Below, in pieces: positions 37,301-48,162 of a stretch of DNA of 64,000 nt (position 1 is the first letter of the stretch; the number at the start of each line of letters is the position of its first letter). The stretch covers positions 1 through 64,000 of the forward strand of contig NW_014575405.1 of NCBI RefSeq assembly GCF_000803265.1, read 5' to 3'. The notes under the pieces were generated by a model, which did no database searches, was not told the origin of the DNA, and saw only the letters and a list, made by a program, of their open reading frames with translations. This stretch comes from Ordospora colligata OC4. Taxonomy: Eukaryota; Microsporidia; Ordosporidae. Position numbers and translations under genes: made by a program.

Positions 37301-38803
37301 ATGAACATACTGAAGGAATTTATTATGTTGAATTTACGTAGTACTGATGTTTCTAAATGCACAGATGACGTGAAGAAAGGAATAGCTGGCATAGACCTTT
37401 TGGAAAAAGCAGAAATGACTAAAAATGTAGAACAGAGCTATTTGAATTATGTGCGGAATTTGTGTTCTATTTGTCCAGAAATGTTTGAAATTCCACCTGA
37501 GTTGAATGGATTGGAGAAAGCATGCATGATGATGTCATTTTATGATTATTCTTTTGATCTTTCTATGTATCCTTTGAGGCATAAGATTGTTGGATGTGTG
37601 CCAACCATGAGTATGATTGGCGATTGTCCGGTTTTGATTGTCAGATGTCAAGGATGCAAGGGAGAAAAGGAGCATGTGTATTGTGCGCGCGGGCATTTCT
37701 TTGGCACTGAAATGGTAGAGTCATTGGATCTTAACGAGCAGTGCATTCTTCTTATTGAGATGGTAAGGATTGCAAACATGGAGAAAGACTACGATCTTAG
37801 GAGATTGAAATTGCAGGCATATATTGACAGAATTATGTTTCCGATGAATGAAGAAAGTGCTCTGGTCAAGAAAATAGTTGATTATTACAGGATTAAGGAG
37901 TTGAATGAGTTTTTGGAACCTGATTTTGCACTGGATGATTTTGAAGCACACTTTATTAATATATTTGAGTTTCCACATGTTTTTCGATGCGACCTTGAAA
38001 TCTATTTGGCAGAGATGTACTTCAACAATCTTTCATATGAAAAGGCTATTGTGTATTTTGAAAAGTACGATGTCATTATAAAGACGATTAAATGCATGAA
38101 TGCCTTGAATAGAAATGAAGAAGCGGTTAGTAAAGCCAAAGCGGAGCTGGACAATCTAAAGAAGAATCCCGAGAAGAATAAGATTAGGATATGCCTATTG
38201 TTGATTGCTCTTGCAGAAATAACAGGAAATGTGCATTACTTTGATGAGGCATTTGGCTTTTATCGTTCATATGAGCCATTGAAGGCCAAAGGGAAGTTTT
38301 TTCTCGAGAATAAACTCTTTGTAAGTGCAATAGGCGCATTTGAACAAACACTTGAGCTGGTTCCGCACAATACGGATGTACTGTTTTTGTATGCATGCAG
38401 TTTGACATCTGCTGAGAGATATAAAGAGGCAAAGGATGTATATGAGAAACTAGTTGCTGATGATCAGAAGAATGTAAGTTTTCTAAGAAACCTTGGGATG
38501 TGCAGAATAAAGCTTAATGAAATTAGCAATGGGCTCAACACGCTAAAAACTGCAGCCAAGTATGATGCAAGGATGATGAGCTCATATCTATTGATGTGTA
38601 TCAAGTACAAGGTTCGAGAGGAGATAATGTATTCGTTAGAGAGAGTAGGCTGGTTTTATGATCTGGAGGATGGCTTGGATTATATCTTAGAAGAGAAAAT
38701 ATTAAGTGTACAAGAGGTTGCAGTTGCGTTAAGCAAGAATATAAGTATTAAAGAGGATTCCAAGGAATTGATCGATAAATTTAAATCGATGAGTATTAGC
38801 TAA
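37301..38803 (+). CDS. TTC27/Emw1-like TPR protein
   Basis: 500 aa. The second half contains TPR units: LYLAEMYFNNLSYEKAIVYFE-like (about 225-245), then IKCMNALNRNEEAV, KGKFFLENKLFVSAIGAFEQTLELVP, LYACSLTSAERYKEAKDVYEKLV and LRNLGMCRIKLNE. The order of an 'IKC-LN' unit, an 'EITGN' unit and three classical TPRs is close to TTC27/Emw1, a conserved essential protein whose yeast form affects cell wall integrity. The N-terminal 200 residues are unrecognised. The ATG follows CCCTTA. Confidence 0.6.
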   Translation: MNILKEFIMLNLRSTDVSKCTDDVKKGIAGIDLLEKAEMTKNVEQSYLNYVRNLCSICPEMFEIPPELNGLEKACMMMSFYDYSFDLSMYPLRHKIVGCVPTMSMIGDCPVLIVRCQGCKGEKEHVYCARGHFFGTEMVESLDLNEQCILLIEMVRIANMEKDYDLRRLKLQAYIDRIMFPMNEESALVKKIVDYYRIKELNEFLEPDFALDDFEAHFINIFEFPHVFRCDLEIYLAEMYFNNLSYEKAIVYFEKYDVIIKTIKCMNALNRNEEAVSKAKAELDNLKKNPEKNKIRICLLLIALAEITGNVHYFDEAFGFYRSYEPLKAKGKFFLENKLFVSAIGAFEQTLELVPHNTDVLFLYACSLTSAERYKEAKDVYEKLVADDQKNVSFLRNLGMCRIKLNEISNGLNTLKTAAKYDARMMSSYLLMCIKYKVREEIMYSLERVGWFYDLEDGLDYILEEKILSVQEVAVALSKNISIKEDSKELIDKFKSMSIS

Positions 38804-38977
38804 GATGTGCTTGCATGATTATTACATTGATTAGCCATTGTTAGATCACATCTGTGGGTTGAATTAGATCTGACTTGAGATTGATAGTGAGAATATGCAA
38901 TAAATAATAAGTACTTGAATATGGATGTAATAGTATTTGTGATTGAGTATATTAGATTTATTAGATTCACGGATTGA

Positions 38978-39283
38978 TTATCTTCTAAGATAAAGGTCGT
39001 TTGATGTAGGATGTATTGAGATTGATAGAGTAGTATCAAGATCCACTGTATGGAAAGCAAGGCATGGTGCGGCTTTTAGATCGTCTTTCTGCTTTGCGCG
39101 CCTGTTTTGAAACCAGTTTCGAACTTTTTGTTCTGATATCATTGATCTATCGGCAATGAATGCTCTCTGCTGAGCATTTGGATTTGGATTTATACTGAAC
39201 TGATTGTTGAGGAAGATCCTCTGTGCTCGTGAGAGCTTGATCTTTGTGTACGCTTTTAATTCAACATTTAACGCAGTATGCAT
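38978..39283 (-). CDS. Homeodomain protein (small)
   Basis: 101 aa, of which residues 10-68 are the homeodomain. Helix 1 is LSRAQRIFLNNQFSINPNPN, helix 2 AQQRAFIADRSMI, and helix 3 SEQKVRNWFQNRRAKQK with the invariant W, F, N, R. Microsporidia encode about a dozen such short homeodomain proteins of unclear targets. About 30 residues follow, without a recognised domain. No CCC run precedes the ATG. Confidence 0.85.
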   Translation of the reverse strand: MHTALNVELKAYTKIKLSRAQRIFLNNQFSINPNPNAQQRAFIADRSMISEQKVRNWFQNRRAKQKDDLKAAPCLAFHTVDLDTTLSISIHPTSNDLYLRR

Positions 39284-39477
39284 GTAAAACGGTGGATGTA
39301 GAGAAGATTTATTCTAATCAATGCAAAGATCTGAAATGTCAAATCTATTGATATCTACAGAATATTTCAATTTTATTGATAGCGATACAACAAGATATAT
39401 ATTAATTAAATAACAGATATGGGCTGATGATATAGATTTGTGGAAATTATATTATAGCGAGGGAATTATCTTAAGTT

Positions 39478-40305
39478 TCAAATGTCACGTGGATCAGATG
39501 AATGAGATTTAAATTCCAACACGAATGTGTCTTTCAATGCACCTAGAATATTTCTTGTAATTACAGTCTTCCAATGCTTCTTGTATGCAGTATGTGCAGC
39601 CTTACGAACAAGTATGCATCCAAGATAAATCGATGCAATTATATCCATGCTATTGATTGGAAATGTACATTTGGATACTATTGATGCTATAACTCCTGTG
39701 AGTATGTCTCCTTGCCCTCCTATACGCTTTGGGGAGCCATTTTCGCTAATTTCGATCTGGATATTGTTCCATTTGATAAGATCTTTTGGACCTTTCATAA
39801 CATAGAATGTATTTTTATCAAGTGTATGAATATGACGCTGTTCGGAGATATTTGGAGTGATTATTTTTGTTGTAAGTGCTTGTATATTCAGAGATGTACT
39901 AAGAAATATGGCGTCTGCATCAACTACGATAGGAACATTGCGTTTATCAAGATATAAGAGTATTTTTGATATTTCATTGCATACGTGCGGTTCTGGCCGT
40001 CCCAAGCCTGGCCCTACCACACATGCAGTAACTCTATTTAGGATCCATTCATGGCACTTTATCTGACATACTATTGCTTCAGGAAGCAGATTCTTCAAGG
40101 ATATGATTGATTCAGGCATAGTGAATATGTATACTAATTCGGAACCTGTTAGAAATGCGCTCGTTGCAGCAAAGTACGGAGCACCTGTGTAATACTCGCA
40201 TCCTCCGATGACAAGGATGCATCCTGAGCAGCCTTTGTATGTACTCTTCAAAAGCGAGATTCTTGATTTCAATTTATCTATGGCATGCTGTAATTCTGTG
40301 TCCAT
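39478..40305 (-). CDS. ATP-dependent (S)-NAD(P)H-hydrate dehydratase
   Basis: 275 aa, ribokinase-like fold. GCILVIGGCEYYTGAPYFAATSAFLTGSELVYIFT and CVVGPGLGRPEPH match the YjeF C-terminal/NAXD family. IVVDADAI, then GGQGDILTGVIASI, contain the catalytic Asp and phosphate-binding Gly motif. The enzyme repairs hydrated NADH and NADPH. The partner epimerase domain (NAXE, YjeF N-terminal) is not fused here. Confidence 0.87.
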   Translation of the reverse strand: MDTELQHAIDKLKSRISLLKSTYKGCSGCILVIGGCEYYTGAPYFAATSAFLTGSELVYIFTMPESIISLKNLLPEAIVCQIKCHEWILNRVTACVVGPGLGRPEPHVCNEISKILLYLDKRNVPIVVDADAIFLSTSLNIQALTTKIITPNISEQRHIHTLDKNTFYVMKGPKDLIKWNNIQIEISENGSPKRIGGQGDILTGVIASIVSKCTFPINSMDIIASIYLGCILVRKAAHTAYKKHWKTVITRNILGALKDTFVLEFKSHSSDPRDI

Positions 40306-40420
40306 TGTTATGATGATTTATTGTTTGATATAAGCCAATTCGAATCTTGTGAGTTTTCTTATGACAGGACAATGAAAGGGGAAATGCTAAAACAGATCGT
40401 TAGTTTAACAACACCCTGTA

Positions 40421-41464
40421 ATGAAGATTCAGAGAAATAAAGTGGATCATAAGAACAACTCAGGAAGCATGGAGATAGTTGCAGAACATCAGGATGATAT
40501 TTATGTTCTTGGAATGGTTATAAGTATGGGAGATATGGTAACATCGAGCACCACTCGAAAAATACAGATTGATGCGAAAACACAGCAGAGGATATCACTT
40601 ACATTGAAGATCAAGATAGAGACAGTTAGTGTTGATCTTGGAAGTTCCACAATATATTTGAAAGGAAAAACGGTTGTGATGCATGAACATGTGAAGTTAG
40701 GATCATATCACACAATAGATATAGTGCCTGGTCATGCATTTGAATTAGAGAAGCAAGAATGGCCATGTCAATCAATCAAATTGCTTAAAGAGGCGACTAA
40801 GCCACAACCAGAAATGATTTTTATAATATTCTATGAGAAGGAATGTGTTGTTTCTGTAGTCTCAAAAGCCAGAGTCAGTATTTTAATCAAGCAAGAAATA
40901 AAAAACAAGAAGTTCTGTAATATTATCAAGACATTAGAAAAGCATGTGAGTATGATTGATCTTTTTGTAGTGGCAAGTGCATTTGAAGTGCGAAATGAAT
41001 TCTACAAGGCTGTTTCATTTGCAAAAGAGCTTTCTAAAGTGTTGAAAAGCTTTTGTGTGGTGAAGGTTCCTGCAGAATGTAAAGGATACTCAAATTTGAA
41101 GGTTATCAATACGATTCTTACAAACAAGGAGCTTTCAAAAACGTTCCAGGGAATTCAGTATGTGGAGGATCTGAAGCAAGCAGAGAATTTTTTTGTTGCA
41201 TTCGCAAAGGGCTCTGAATTGGTTTGCATTGGGATGGAGGATATCCGAGAGGCTATGGATTATGGCGCATTGGAAAGAGTGGTGATAATTGATGAGAAGG
41301 TTAAGCCGAACAATATTGAAGAGAGGATAAAGGCAGAAATGTTCTGTAAGGAGCTGGGAGCAATTAATTGTAAAATATCGATTATTCCAGCAGCGCACTT
41401 TTGTGGAGAGAAGTTGAAGGAGATGGGCGGCGTATGTGCGATGCTGAAGTTTAATTATAAATGA
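40421..41464 (+). CDS. DOM34: Pelota/Dom34 ribosome rescue factor
   Basis: 347 aa (yeast 386). The N-terminal Sm-like domain (1-130) includes GDMVTSSTTRKI and LKIKIETVSVD. The central domain is VSILIKQEIKNKK. The C-terminal eRF1-like domain has LVCIGMEDIREAMDYGALERVVIID and ends in GGVCAMLKFNY. Dom34 binds stalled ribosomes with Hbs1 to split them. It lacks the GGQ of eRF1, as expected. The start ATG follows CCCTGTA. Confidence 0.92.
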   Translation: MKIQRNKVDHKNNSGSMEIVAEHQDDIYVLGMVISMGDMVTSSTTRKIQIDAKTQQRISLTLKIKIETVSVDLGSSTIYLKGKTVVMHEHVKLGSYHTIDIVPGHAFELEKQEWPCQSIKLLKEATKPQPEMIFIIFYEKECVVSVVSKARVSILIKQEIKNKKFCNIIKTLEKHVSMIDLFVVASAFEVRNEFYKAVSFAKELSKVLKSFCVVKVPAECKGYSNLKVINTILTNKELSKTFQGIQYVEDLKQAENFFVAFAKGSELVCIGMEDIREAMDYGALERVVIIDEKVKPNNIEERIKAEMFCKELGAINCKISIIPAAHFCGEKLKEMGGVCAMLKFNYK

Positions 41465-41541
41465 TTTTTAAAATTGATTGCAGATTTGTGTTGATTTGAG
41501 GAAGATAAGCATTCTTGATATTGAAATAATTTTAGCCCTGA

Positions 41542-42795
41542 ATGAGTAATAAAAGGACGGTGTATTTTTATGATCCTGAGATAGGGAATTTCAATTATGC
41601 AATGGGACATCCGATGAAGCCTCTGCGTGTGAAGATGACGCACTCACTGCTTGTTGGATATGAGCTTTATAAACACATGGATATATTGAGACCTTTCCAT
41701 GCATCATACGAAAACCTGACAAGCTTCCATTCCATAGATTATATAAATTTTCTTTCGAGTGTCTCTGGGGAGAATATGGGAGAAATGCTGAAGGATCTGC
41801 ATAAATTTAACATACGAGATGACTGCCCCGTGTTTCCTGGGCTATATGACTATTGTAGATTGACAGCAGGGGGGAGTATATATGCGGCTCAGAAGATTAA
41901 TTCTGGAAGATATGACATTGCAATAAACTGGGCGGGTGGTTTACATCATGCAAAAAGAAGCGAGGCATCTGGGTTTTGTTATGTAAACGATATAGTGCTC
42001 GCAATTCTTGAGCTTTTGAAGTACAACAAAAGGATATTGTACATAGACATAGACATTCATCATGGAGATGGTGTTGAGGAGGCGTTCTATACTACAGACC
42101 GAGTGATGACTGTTTCATTTCACAAGTATGGAGATTATTTCCCTGGGACTGGGATGGTATCGGATGTTGGGATGGCAAGGGGAAGAGGATACTCTGTGAA
42201 TGTGCCGTTAAAAGATGGGATTGATGATGAAACGTACTTTAGTGTTTTCAAGCCCGTAATTAGCAAGGTGATTGAGGTGTACCAGCCAAATGCAATTGTA
42301 TTGCAATCTGGAGCAGATTCATTATCAGGAGACAAGCTTGGCTGCTTCAACCTATCGCACATTGGGCATTCAAAATGCATAAAGTTTGTGCAGAGCTTCA
42401 ATATTCCTCTTATATTGCTTGGAGGAGGAGGATACACCATTGGAAATGTTTCGAAAGCATGGGCATATGACACAAGCATGCTGTTAGACGTGGAAATTCC
42501 ACAGGAGATTCCGTACAACGAATACTTCTATTATTATGCACCTACTTATAAAATTGATGTTCCTACCTCTAATATGGTGAATCAAAACTCAAGAGAGAAC
42601 CTTGAGAGCATTGTATCAAAGGTTTATGAAAACCTTAGAAATATTAATCATGCACCTTCTGTGCAAATGGCAAGCATTCCACCAGAGTTTATTAGCGATG
42701 CAACTGATCAGGAGGCATTTGGTAAAAACAGTTATGAAAATGATACGCTGGATTACAATAATCTTTCTAGCGTAAAAAATGATGATGTGGCTTGA
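41542..42795 (+). CDS. Class I histone deacetylase (Hos2/HDAC3-like)
   Basis: 417 aa. Complete catalytic core: [20 protein letters not shown], zinc ligands in [14 protein letters not shown] and [12 protein letters not shown], and the catalytic Tyr in LGGGGYT. The region after the core ([32 protein letters not shown]) resembles Hos2/HDAC3 rather than Rpd3. It removes acetyl groups from histones in Set3/SMRT-like complexes. The ATG follows GCCCTGA. The acidic tail is short. Confidence 0.92.
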   Translation: MSNKRTVYFYDPEIGNFNYAMGHPMKPLRVKMTHSLLVGYELYKHMDILRPFHASYENLTSFHSIDYINFLSSVSGENMGEMLKDLHKFNIRDDCPVFPGLYDYCRLTAGGSIYAAQKINSGRYDIAINWAGGLHHAKRSEASGFCYVNDIVLAILELLKYNKRILYIDIDIHHGDGVEEAFYTTDRVMTVSFHKYGDYFPGTGMVSDVGMARGRGYSVNVPLKDGIDDETYFSVFKPVISKVIEVYQPNAIVLQSGADSLSGDKLGCFNLSHIGHSKCIKFVQSFNIPLILLGGGGYTIGNVSKAWAYDTSMLLDVEIPQEIPYNEYFYYYAPTYKIDVPTSNMVNQNSRENLESIVSKVYENLRNINHAPSVQMASIPPEFISDATDQEAFGKNSYENDTLDYNNLSSVKNDDVA

Positions 42796-42944
42796 TTATC
42801 GAGTTATTTCGAATAAATTGTTCATTTATTTCTTATTTTCTTCATAAAATGGCATGTACGATCAATGAACAACACATTATATAAATACATGTTAGATATG
42901 TGGTTATTAAGTGAATAAAGATTTTGATTATTTATGCTATTGAT

Positions 42945-43853
42945 TTATTCTGTATTTGCTTCAAGAGACATTTCTGCCATTTTGATGGCATTTGGGAGTG
43001 TTTTATTAATCCCCAAGAATCCAGATATGTGAACAAACACCGAGCCTTCTATTCCAGAAACCTCCACCAGTTCTTCATCTTTAAGCCCACGCCACTCCTT
43101 CTTCAGTGGATTCTTAGTTTCGAATGTTCCCTTGAACTTTGGAATGGCAATTACCTTGTAAACATCAACAGAAGGAAAAATAATTATCTTGATGTTCTTA
43201 TTGTATTTCTTCTCAACTTCAAGAATTAAATCTGGGTTACAATACCTATCCAGAACTAAAAACTCATCATCAACCTCAGAAACCTTTTGCTCCACATATA
43301 CATAATTATTTGCCCATCTGCTGACTCTATCCATGTAGTTGTCCAGATCTCTTCCAACTATCTCAAGCACTTCGTTAAAGCGTATTTTTTCCATATCACC
43401 AGAGTTTTCATCAGGATTGAACGAAGCCACAAAGTCTGGCATGCTCCTGATGCTTACACTCCCATTTATGTCGCATCCGTTATCAATTGCATCTGCATAC
43501 AGGAAAAACTCGGAATATATCTTGTCTACAATAGTCTGGTATATCTTAATATCTGGTTTTATTCCATAAAGCGAAAGGAAATTCTTATGCATGTACTTGA
43601 ATACGAGTCCGCAACTGCTCAACTTAATGTTGTATTTTTCAGAAAATGTTTCTGTAAAGCTTGGTTGGTGATGATCAAAACGTCTTTTTTCAGGATCAAA
43701 AACTCCGCCAACATCATAAACAATATCTCCTTGCTCAAATGCTGCCTTGTCTCTCGTCCTTTCAACTTCTGCTTTCGGATACATCCTCAATAGCATTGCT
43801 GTTGACAAAACTTCATCATAATGGAATCTTCCGTTGTGAGTTACTAACTTCAT
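42945..43853 (-). CDS. MYG1: MYG1-family protein (UPF0160, DHH-like exonuclease)
   Basis: 302 aa (human about 376). The conserved pieces are THNGRFHYDEVLSTAML, VYDVGGVFDPEKRRFDHHQPSF (the DHH motif), SSCGLVFKYM, the YADAIDNGCD core, and near the end PLKKEWRGL and GSVFVHISGFLG. Human MYG1 is a 3'-5' RNA exonuclease of nucleus and mitochondria; no targeting peptide is visible here. It converges on the HDAC gene. Confidence 0.9.
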   Translation of the reverse strand: MKLVTHNGRFHYDEVLSTAMLLRMYPKAEVERTRDKAAFEQGDIVYDVGGVFDPEKRRFDHHQPSFTETFSEKYNIKLSSCGLVFKYMHKNFLSLYGIKPDIKIYQTIVDKIYSEFFLYADAIDNGCDINGSVSIRSMPDFVASFNPDENSGDMEKIRFNEVLEIVGRDLDNYMDRVSRWANNYVYVEQKVSEVDDEFLVLDRYCNPDLILEVEKKYNKNIKIIIFPSVDVYKVIAIPKFKGTFETKNPLKKEWRGLKDEELVEVSGIEGSVFVHISGFLGINKTLPNAIKMAEMSLEANTE

Positions 43854-43948
43854 TATAAGGATACATAATAAAAACTAAATAATCATATTCAATAATAATA
43901 CGTAAATAATCATATTCAAAAATTTTATGCATTAAAAAACTCTTTGTA

Positions 43949-46573
43949 TCATGTAACAACAACATCTGCTTCACATTCAAACTCTATTTGCTCATAATCA
44001 ACATATACCGTTACTCCCATGTCATGAGCATCGTATCTTCTTTTTCTTAAAAACATACATCTGATCTCAAAAAACGAAAACGACATTTCTCTTGCACAAT
44101 GATAACGATCTTCATTACATATAATTGCATGCTTCGGTAATAAATTCACTCTCAGTTTGGCGCTTTGATAGTAATTGCTCACACATAGATATATTATAGC
44201 AGGTTCATTCAGCCTTATTGATGCCGAATGGGTTATATAAACAAACGGGGACTGCACATTTCCTAAACAAGTGTCTTGTATGTTCAAAATGCTAAGTGCT
44301 AACTCAGTAAACATACTTCCAGGCATAAATACACATCGTCTTTCAGATGACACACTTATCTCTATCTTTATTGGCAACTCATACGGAGCTATACTATCCT
44401 GAGAAATACACGGATGATCTCCAATATACTTAGAAACCATCACAAATCTTGAATTTCTTATCAAAATCTTGTCAACCAGCAAGGAACCAGATACTTCATT
44501 CTCTTTTTCAAATTCATTCAGGTTCAATTCCTTTTGATTCATGTCATTAAGCTGTTTAACATACGCAAATATCGTGCTTGTTTTTGTATCCAGAGAAATT
44601 TCCTCATTAGTAGCAGTCACCATATCTTGAAAAAACAAATCAGAAATAACCGGTGGAGAATTGTTCATAGATCCAAGTATATCCTGTAAACTTTCATTGG
44701 ACTTTATGCCAATACTCTTCAATTCTTCAACTTCACTATAATCGCCATTCGCTCCCAAAATATTTTTCTTGAAGTACTTGATTGCTTCTTCTCTTGAAAA
44801 GCTCAATGTGCCCACGCTTATACCAAACACATCAAAACACTTATTCATGACAGAAACCTTGGTCAGTTTTGCATCCTCTCTTGTGTGATTCAGTACACGA
44901 ATAAACAACAATGGAAAGCAATGCTTGTAGTGTAAAAAGCTTATAGAAAATGAAGGAACAACATTAAACCTGATAGTACGCCATGCCCGGAGTCCATCAG
45001 ATTCAACAATCAGCTCTTGATCAAAATACCCAACACAGGGAAACATCATCTCAAATCTAAACTCATTCATACTTGTTATAAATTTTCTGTCACAGAAGCT
45101 AATTACAATCTCAGATTCATAATTCCTGATCACTTTGCAAGCAACATAACAAACTTCTCCACAATACATCTCATAAATATTTTCCATAAATATGTGCATA
45201 AACTTCACTTCTTCACCAACATCAATAAACTCTTTCATTTGGACTTTTTTATCAATTCCATTCGTTTTTAAAACCATTTCCTTGATAATGTATTTTCCTG
45301 GCTCTCTTAACATTATCTCACAATTTTGTTCGTATTGAGTCTCAACACCATTACCATTCACAATTATAGTCATGCATCCTCCAATTTTGCTCTCTATGAG
45401 CAAGCATTCATTTGGATTAAGCTCTCCTTCAAATTCACTTCTGGATCCTTGATATGACCTGAAAAATACCACTGCATTTCTAATCTTAGTGATAGATGTC
45501 TTATGCAAATAATCTTCAGCATCCGTATATTCCAAGTATTCATCCAAAACATTTCTATCTAAAAGTGGTTTATCTGATATTCCTACAATTCTCCGAATAT
45601 GTGATTGAACAAAAGCAAGCGTATCCTTAGTAATGGCTCCACAATTCGCTTTACAAATCAGCATATCTGTAATTTCAAGAAAATAATCAGCGCATAATCC
45701 AGCTCTTTCCATTAAATCAGCTTTAAGATACATCACTGTGCAATCATATGCCATAGCAACTCTTTTCCTGGAGTATTCATTACTATCCAAAACCTTATTA
45801 AGGCACTCCTGCGCAAATGTCTTAAATAATGACCCACAAGTAAGATTGGGCATAAGCTTAAGTGCCAATCTTCCATTCTCTACATCTACCACAATACTCA
45901 TCACTCTTATCAAGTACAATTTTGATTTCTCACCAGCATAACAAAATCTTTCAAGCATCTTGTGTGGTAGAGGCTTATTCGACAACACCAGGCAATAGAT
46001 AGACATTTGAGTGCAATAACACCCAAACTCACCTTTGTTATATCTAGAATAAATCTTATATGCTTCTTTATATCTCTGTGCTAAAAAAAGACCATCTCCA
46101 ATCCGTTTATCTTTAGCAGGATCGTTCTTAAAGATGTTAGAAATCGTGCTAAAACTCCATCCCTTCTCATCTACATCCAATCTTTTTTCAATCTCTGATT
46201 CAATTATCCTCTGAAATACAGTTTCCACATCTTCTGAACTTGATATTTCATTTATGCATATATTATATACATTGTTTACTTCACTTCCTGGGATTTTATC
46301 ATAGATCATCACACTCACACTCTCCATAAATTCAATCTCTTCACCAAATACACACTTTCCAATCCAATACCTTAACTCACACATAGAAAATGATACATCT
46401 TTTAGTGCCTCAAAAACCAAACTGTCCATGCTTACATCCTTCTGCTTCACCCTAAAGAACGTCCTCTCCTCAATCAAATCAATAACATTTGATTGCGCTT
46501 CTTCCCCAATACATCCATCAAACACAATCTCTAATGGAATCCCCAAAACTTTCATTACATCTATTCTATTCAT
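43949..46573 (-). CDS. TRAPP subunit Trs85/TRAPPC8-like
   Basis: 874 aa. The most telling stretch is around residues 145-200: SNIFKNDPAKDKRIGDGLFLAQRYKEAYKIYSRYNKG then CTQMSIYCLVLS. This parallels the start of the helical repeat region of TRAPPC8/Trs85 (R-LGD-F-L-DYELAYS-Y). Beta-rich segments follow from about 480 on, as in the ASPIC-like C-terminal half of TRAPPC8. The N-terminal trafficking domain is mostly missing. Trs85 defines TRAPPIII, a Rab1 exchange factor in autophagy and Golgi traffic. The ATG follows GCCCTGG. Confidence 0.5.
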   Translation of the reverse strand: MNRIDVMKVLGIPLEIVFDGCIGEEAQSNVIDLIEERTFFRVKQKDVSMDSLVFEALKDVSFSMCELRYWIGKCVFGEEIEFMESVSVMIYDKIPGSEVNNVYNICINEISSSEDVETVFQRIIESEIEKRLDVDEKGWSFSTISNIFKNDPAKDKRIGDGLFLAQRYKEAYKIYSRYNKGEFGCYCTQMSIYCLVLSNKPLPHKMLERFCYAGEKSKLYLIRVMSIVVDVENGRLALKLMPNLTCGSLFKTFAQECLNKVLDSNEYSRKRVAMAYDCTVMYLKADLMERAGLCADYFLEITDMLICKANCGAITKDTLAFVQSHIRRIVGISDKPLLDRNVLDEYLEYTDAEDYLHKTSITKIRNAVVFFRSYQGSRSEFEGELNPNECLLIESKIGGCMTIIVNGNGVETQYEQNCEIMLREPGKYIIKEMVLKTNGIDKKVQMKEFIDVGEEVKFMHIFMENIYEMYCGEVCYVACKVIRNYESEIVISFCDRKFITSMNEFRFEMMFPCVGYFDQELIVESDGLRAWRTIRFNVVPSFSISFLHYKHCFPLLFIRVLNHTREDAKLTKVSVMNKCFDVFGISVGTLSFSREEAIKYFKKNILGANGDYSEVEELKSIGIKSNESLQDILGSMNNSPPVISDLFFQDMVTATNEEISLDTKTSTIFAYVKQLNDMNQKELNLNEFEKENEVSGSLLVDKILIRNSRFVMVSKYIGDHPCISQDSIAPYELPIKIEISVSSERRCVFMPGSMFTELALSILNIQDTCLGNVQSPFVYITHSASIRLNEPAIIYLCVSNYYQSAKLRVNLLPKHAIICNEDRYHCAREMSFSFFEIRCMFLRKRRYDAHDMGVTVYVDYEQIEFECEADVVVT

Positions 46574-46693
46574 CCAGGGCCTAAACTATACTTGTGTAAA
46601 AGAAGTATTATCAGCATTAACAAGAATCGCCATCTTCTAATCAAACAATCAAATCAGAAAAGAATCGTGAAATTAACATTGTAGATTTATTAA

Positions 46694-47941
46694 CTAGTTG
46701 TATGTAAGATACCTTGGCGTCGATGAAAACTTCGCATATCCTTTAACCACCTTATCAACAGCTTTCAAAAAATCCTCCTCTGTTGCAATCTTTCTCCGCT
46801 CCCTTATTGCAAACATTCCTGCCTCTGTGCACACGCTTCTCAGCTCAGCACCTGTTGCATTGTTGCACAGTCTTGCGATCAAATCAAACCGAATACTTTT
46901 ATCTACACTCATTGTCTTTGCATGTATTCTCAAGATCGATGCCCTTCCATCAAGATCAGGCAATCCAAACTCAACTTTCCTATCAAGTCGTCCAGGACGA
47001 AGGAGTGCTGGATCAAGAGTATCCGGTCTATTCGTAGCCATCAGGACTTTTATATTTCCTCGCGGATCAAATCCATCCAGTTGATTTATTAGCTCCAACA
47101 TCGTCCTTTGTACCTCATTGTCATCATCATCATCAAATCTAGTTCCTCCAAATGCATCAACCTCATCAAAAAAAATTATACATGCTTTCTTCCCCTTCGC
47201 CATGCTAAATATTTCTCTAACCATCCTAGCACCTTCTCCTACATACTTCTGCACAAGTTCTGATCCAATCACTCGGATAAAACATGCATTTGTCCTGTTA
47301 GCAACTGCTCTTGCTATCAGCGTTTTTCCTGTTCCTGGAGGCCCATAAAGCAAAACGCCCTTTGGTGGATCTATTCCCAATGCAACAAACTTTTCCGGAT
47401 TCAGTAGTGGTGCTTCAACAACCTCTCGTATCTTCTCTATCTCTTCAACACAGCCACCTATATCGCTATAAGTCACATCAGGCCTTTCTTCAACTTGCAT
47501 CAATGTCACAGATGCATCTATTTTTCTTGGAAGTGGCAATACAATCTGATATTTGTTTCTATCCACTCCAACCCTCATCCCTTCCTGTATTAGACTTGCA
47601 TCAAGCTTTTTTGACTTTCCTACAATAAACTTTGCTATCATTTTAATTCCTATCATATATCTTGCCTCATGGTATCCATCAAGGATCTTACACACCCGTG
47701 CAACTTGCAAATTAGGTTCACTTTGAATCCTGTTTCTATCTCCAAGAAGGTCCCAGCACATTGGCGGTGCAAGTCCTGTTTCTACTTCCTTTGTCCCAAG
47801 CTTCAAGCTAATCTGTTCGAAAAGTCTTTTTATTTCGTCTTCTTTCTCAACTATTCCGTCTGTGTAGTAGTTTCTTCCATAGCTGAGCATAAATCCTACA
47901 TCCTTCTCATCAATTATGTTATCTTGCTTCTGATTACTCAT
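46694..47941 (-). CDS. RPT1: 26S proteasome ATPase Rpt1
   Basis: 415 aa. The AAA domain is nearly canonical for Rpt1: [30 protein letters not shown] near 190, [51 protein letters not shown] and the C-terminal [10 protein letters not shown]. The GARMVRE and [12 protein letters not shown] stretches separate it from other Rpt subunits. The ATG at 47941 follows ACCCTTTG; the open frame has one extra TTG codon. It unfolds ubiquitinated substrates in the base of the 19S particle. Confidence 0.95.
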   Translation of the reverse strand: MSNQKQDNIIDEKDVGFMLSYGRNYYTDGIVEKEDEIKRLFEQISLKLGTKEVETGLAPPMCWDLLGDRNRIQSEPNLQVARVCKILDGYHEARYMIGIKMIAKFIVGKSKKLDASLIQEGMRVGVDRNKYQIVLPLPRKIDASVTLMQVEERPDVTYSDIGGCVEEIEKIREVVEAPLLNPEKFVALGIDPPKGVLLYGPPGTGKTLIARAVANRTNACFIRVIGSELVQKYVGEGARMVREIFSMAKGKKACIIFFDEVDAFGGTRFDDDDDNEVQRTMLELINQLDGFDPRGNIKVLMATNRPDTLDPALLRPGRLDRKVEFGLPDLDGRASILRIHAKTMSVDKSIRFDLIARLCNNATGAELRSVCTEAGMFAIRERRKIATEEDFLKAVDKVVKGYAKFSSTPRYLTYN

Positions 47942-48089
47942 CAAAGGGTTTACCTAACAAACAATTTGAGCTAAAAATGCAAATCGAATTAAGTTAACAA
48001 CAAAAGCCAGGGCACATACATCACATAATGCGTCTCTAAATCACCAATTGAGCATAAACATATCATAATGTTCATAACAATAAAACGAG
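47942..48089. other. Spacer between Rpt1 and tRNA-Val
   Basis: AT-rich DNA without a gene. An A-run at 48082-48085 is a TTTT on the minus strand, five bases after the tRNA 3' end, and should terminate Pol III. Confidence 0.4.
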
Positions 48090-48162
48090 TGCCCCCACTC
48101 GGGATCGAACCAAGGACCTCGTCCTAGTAAGGGACGCGTGATAACCACTACACTACAGGGGC
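48090..48162 (-). tRNA. tRNA-Val (anticodon UAC)
   Basis: The minus strand folds as a 73-nt cloverleaf. The acceptor 5' GCCCCTG pairs with TGGGGGC (two G-U pairs), discriminator A. The D arm is the eukaryotic Val/Glu-type GTGTAGTGGTTATCAC. The anticodon stem CGTCC/GGACG holds the loop CTTACTA with anticodon TAC. The T arm is CTTGG-TTCGATC-CCGAG. No intron and no encoded CCA. Internal A and B boxes are present, and a TTTT terminator follows five bases downstream. Confidence 0.93.

Noticed and set aside
43287..43793. 168-codon frame on the plus strand
   Set aside because: It lies antisense to the well-recognised MYG1 gene and its sequence looks like complement-strand translation.
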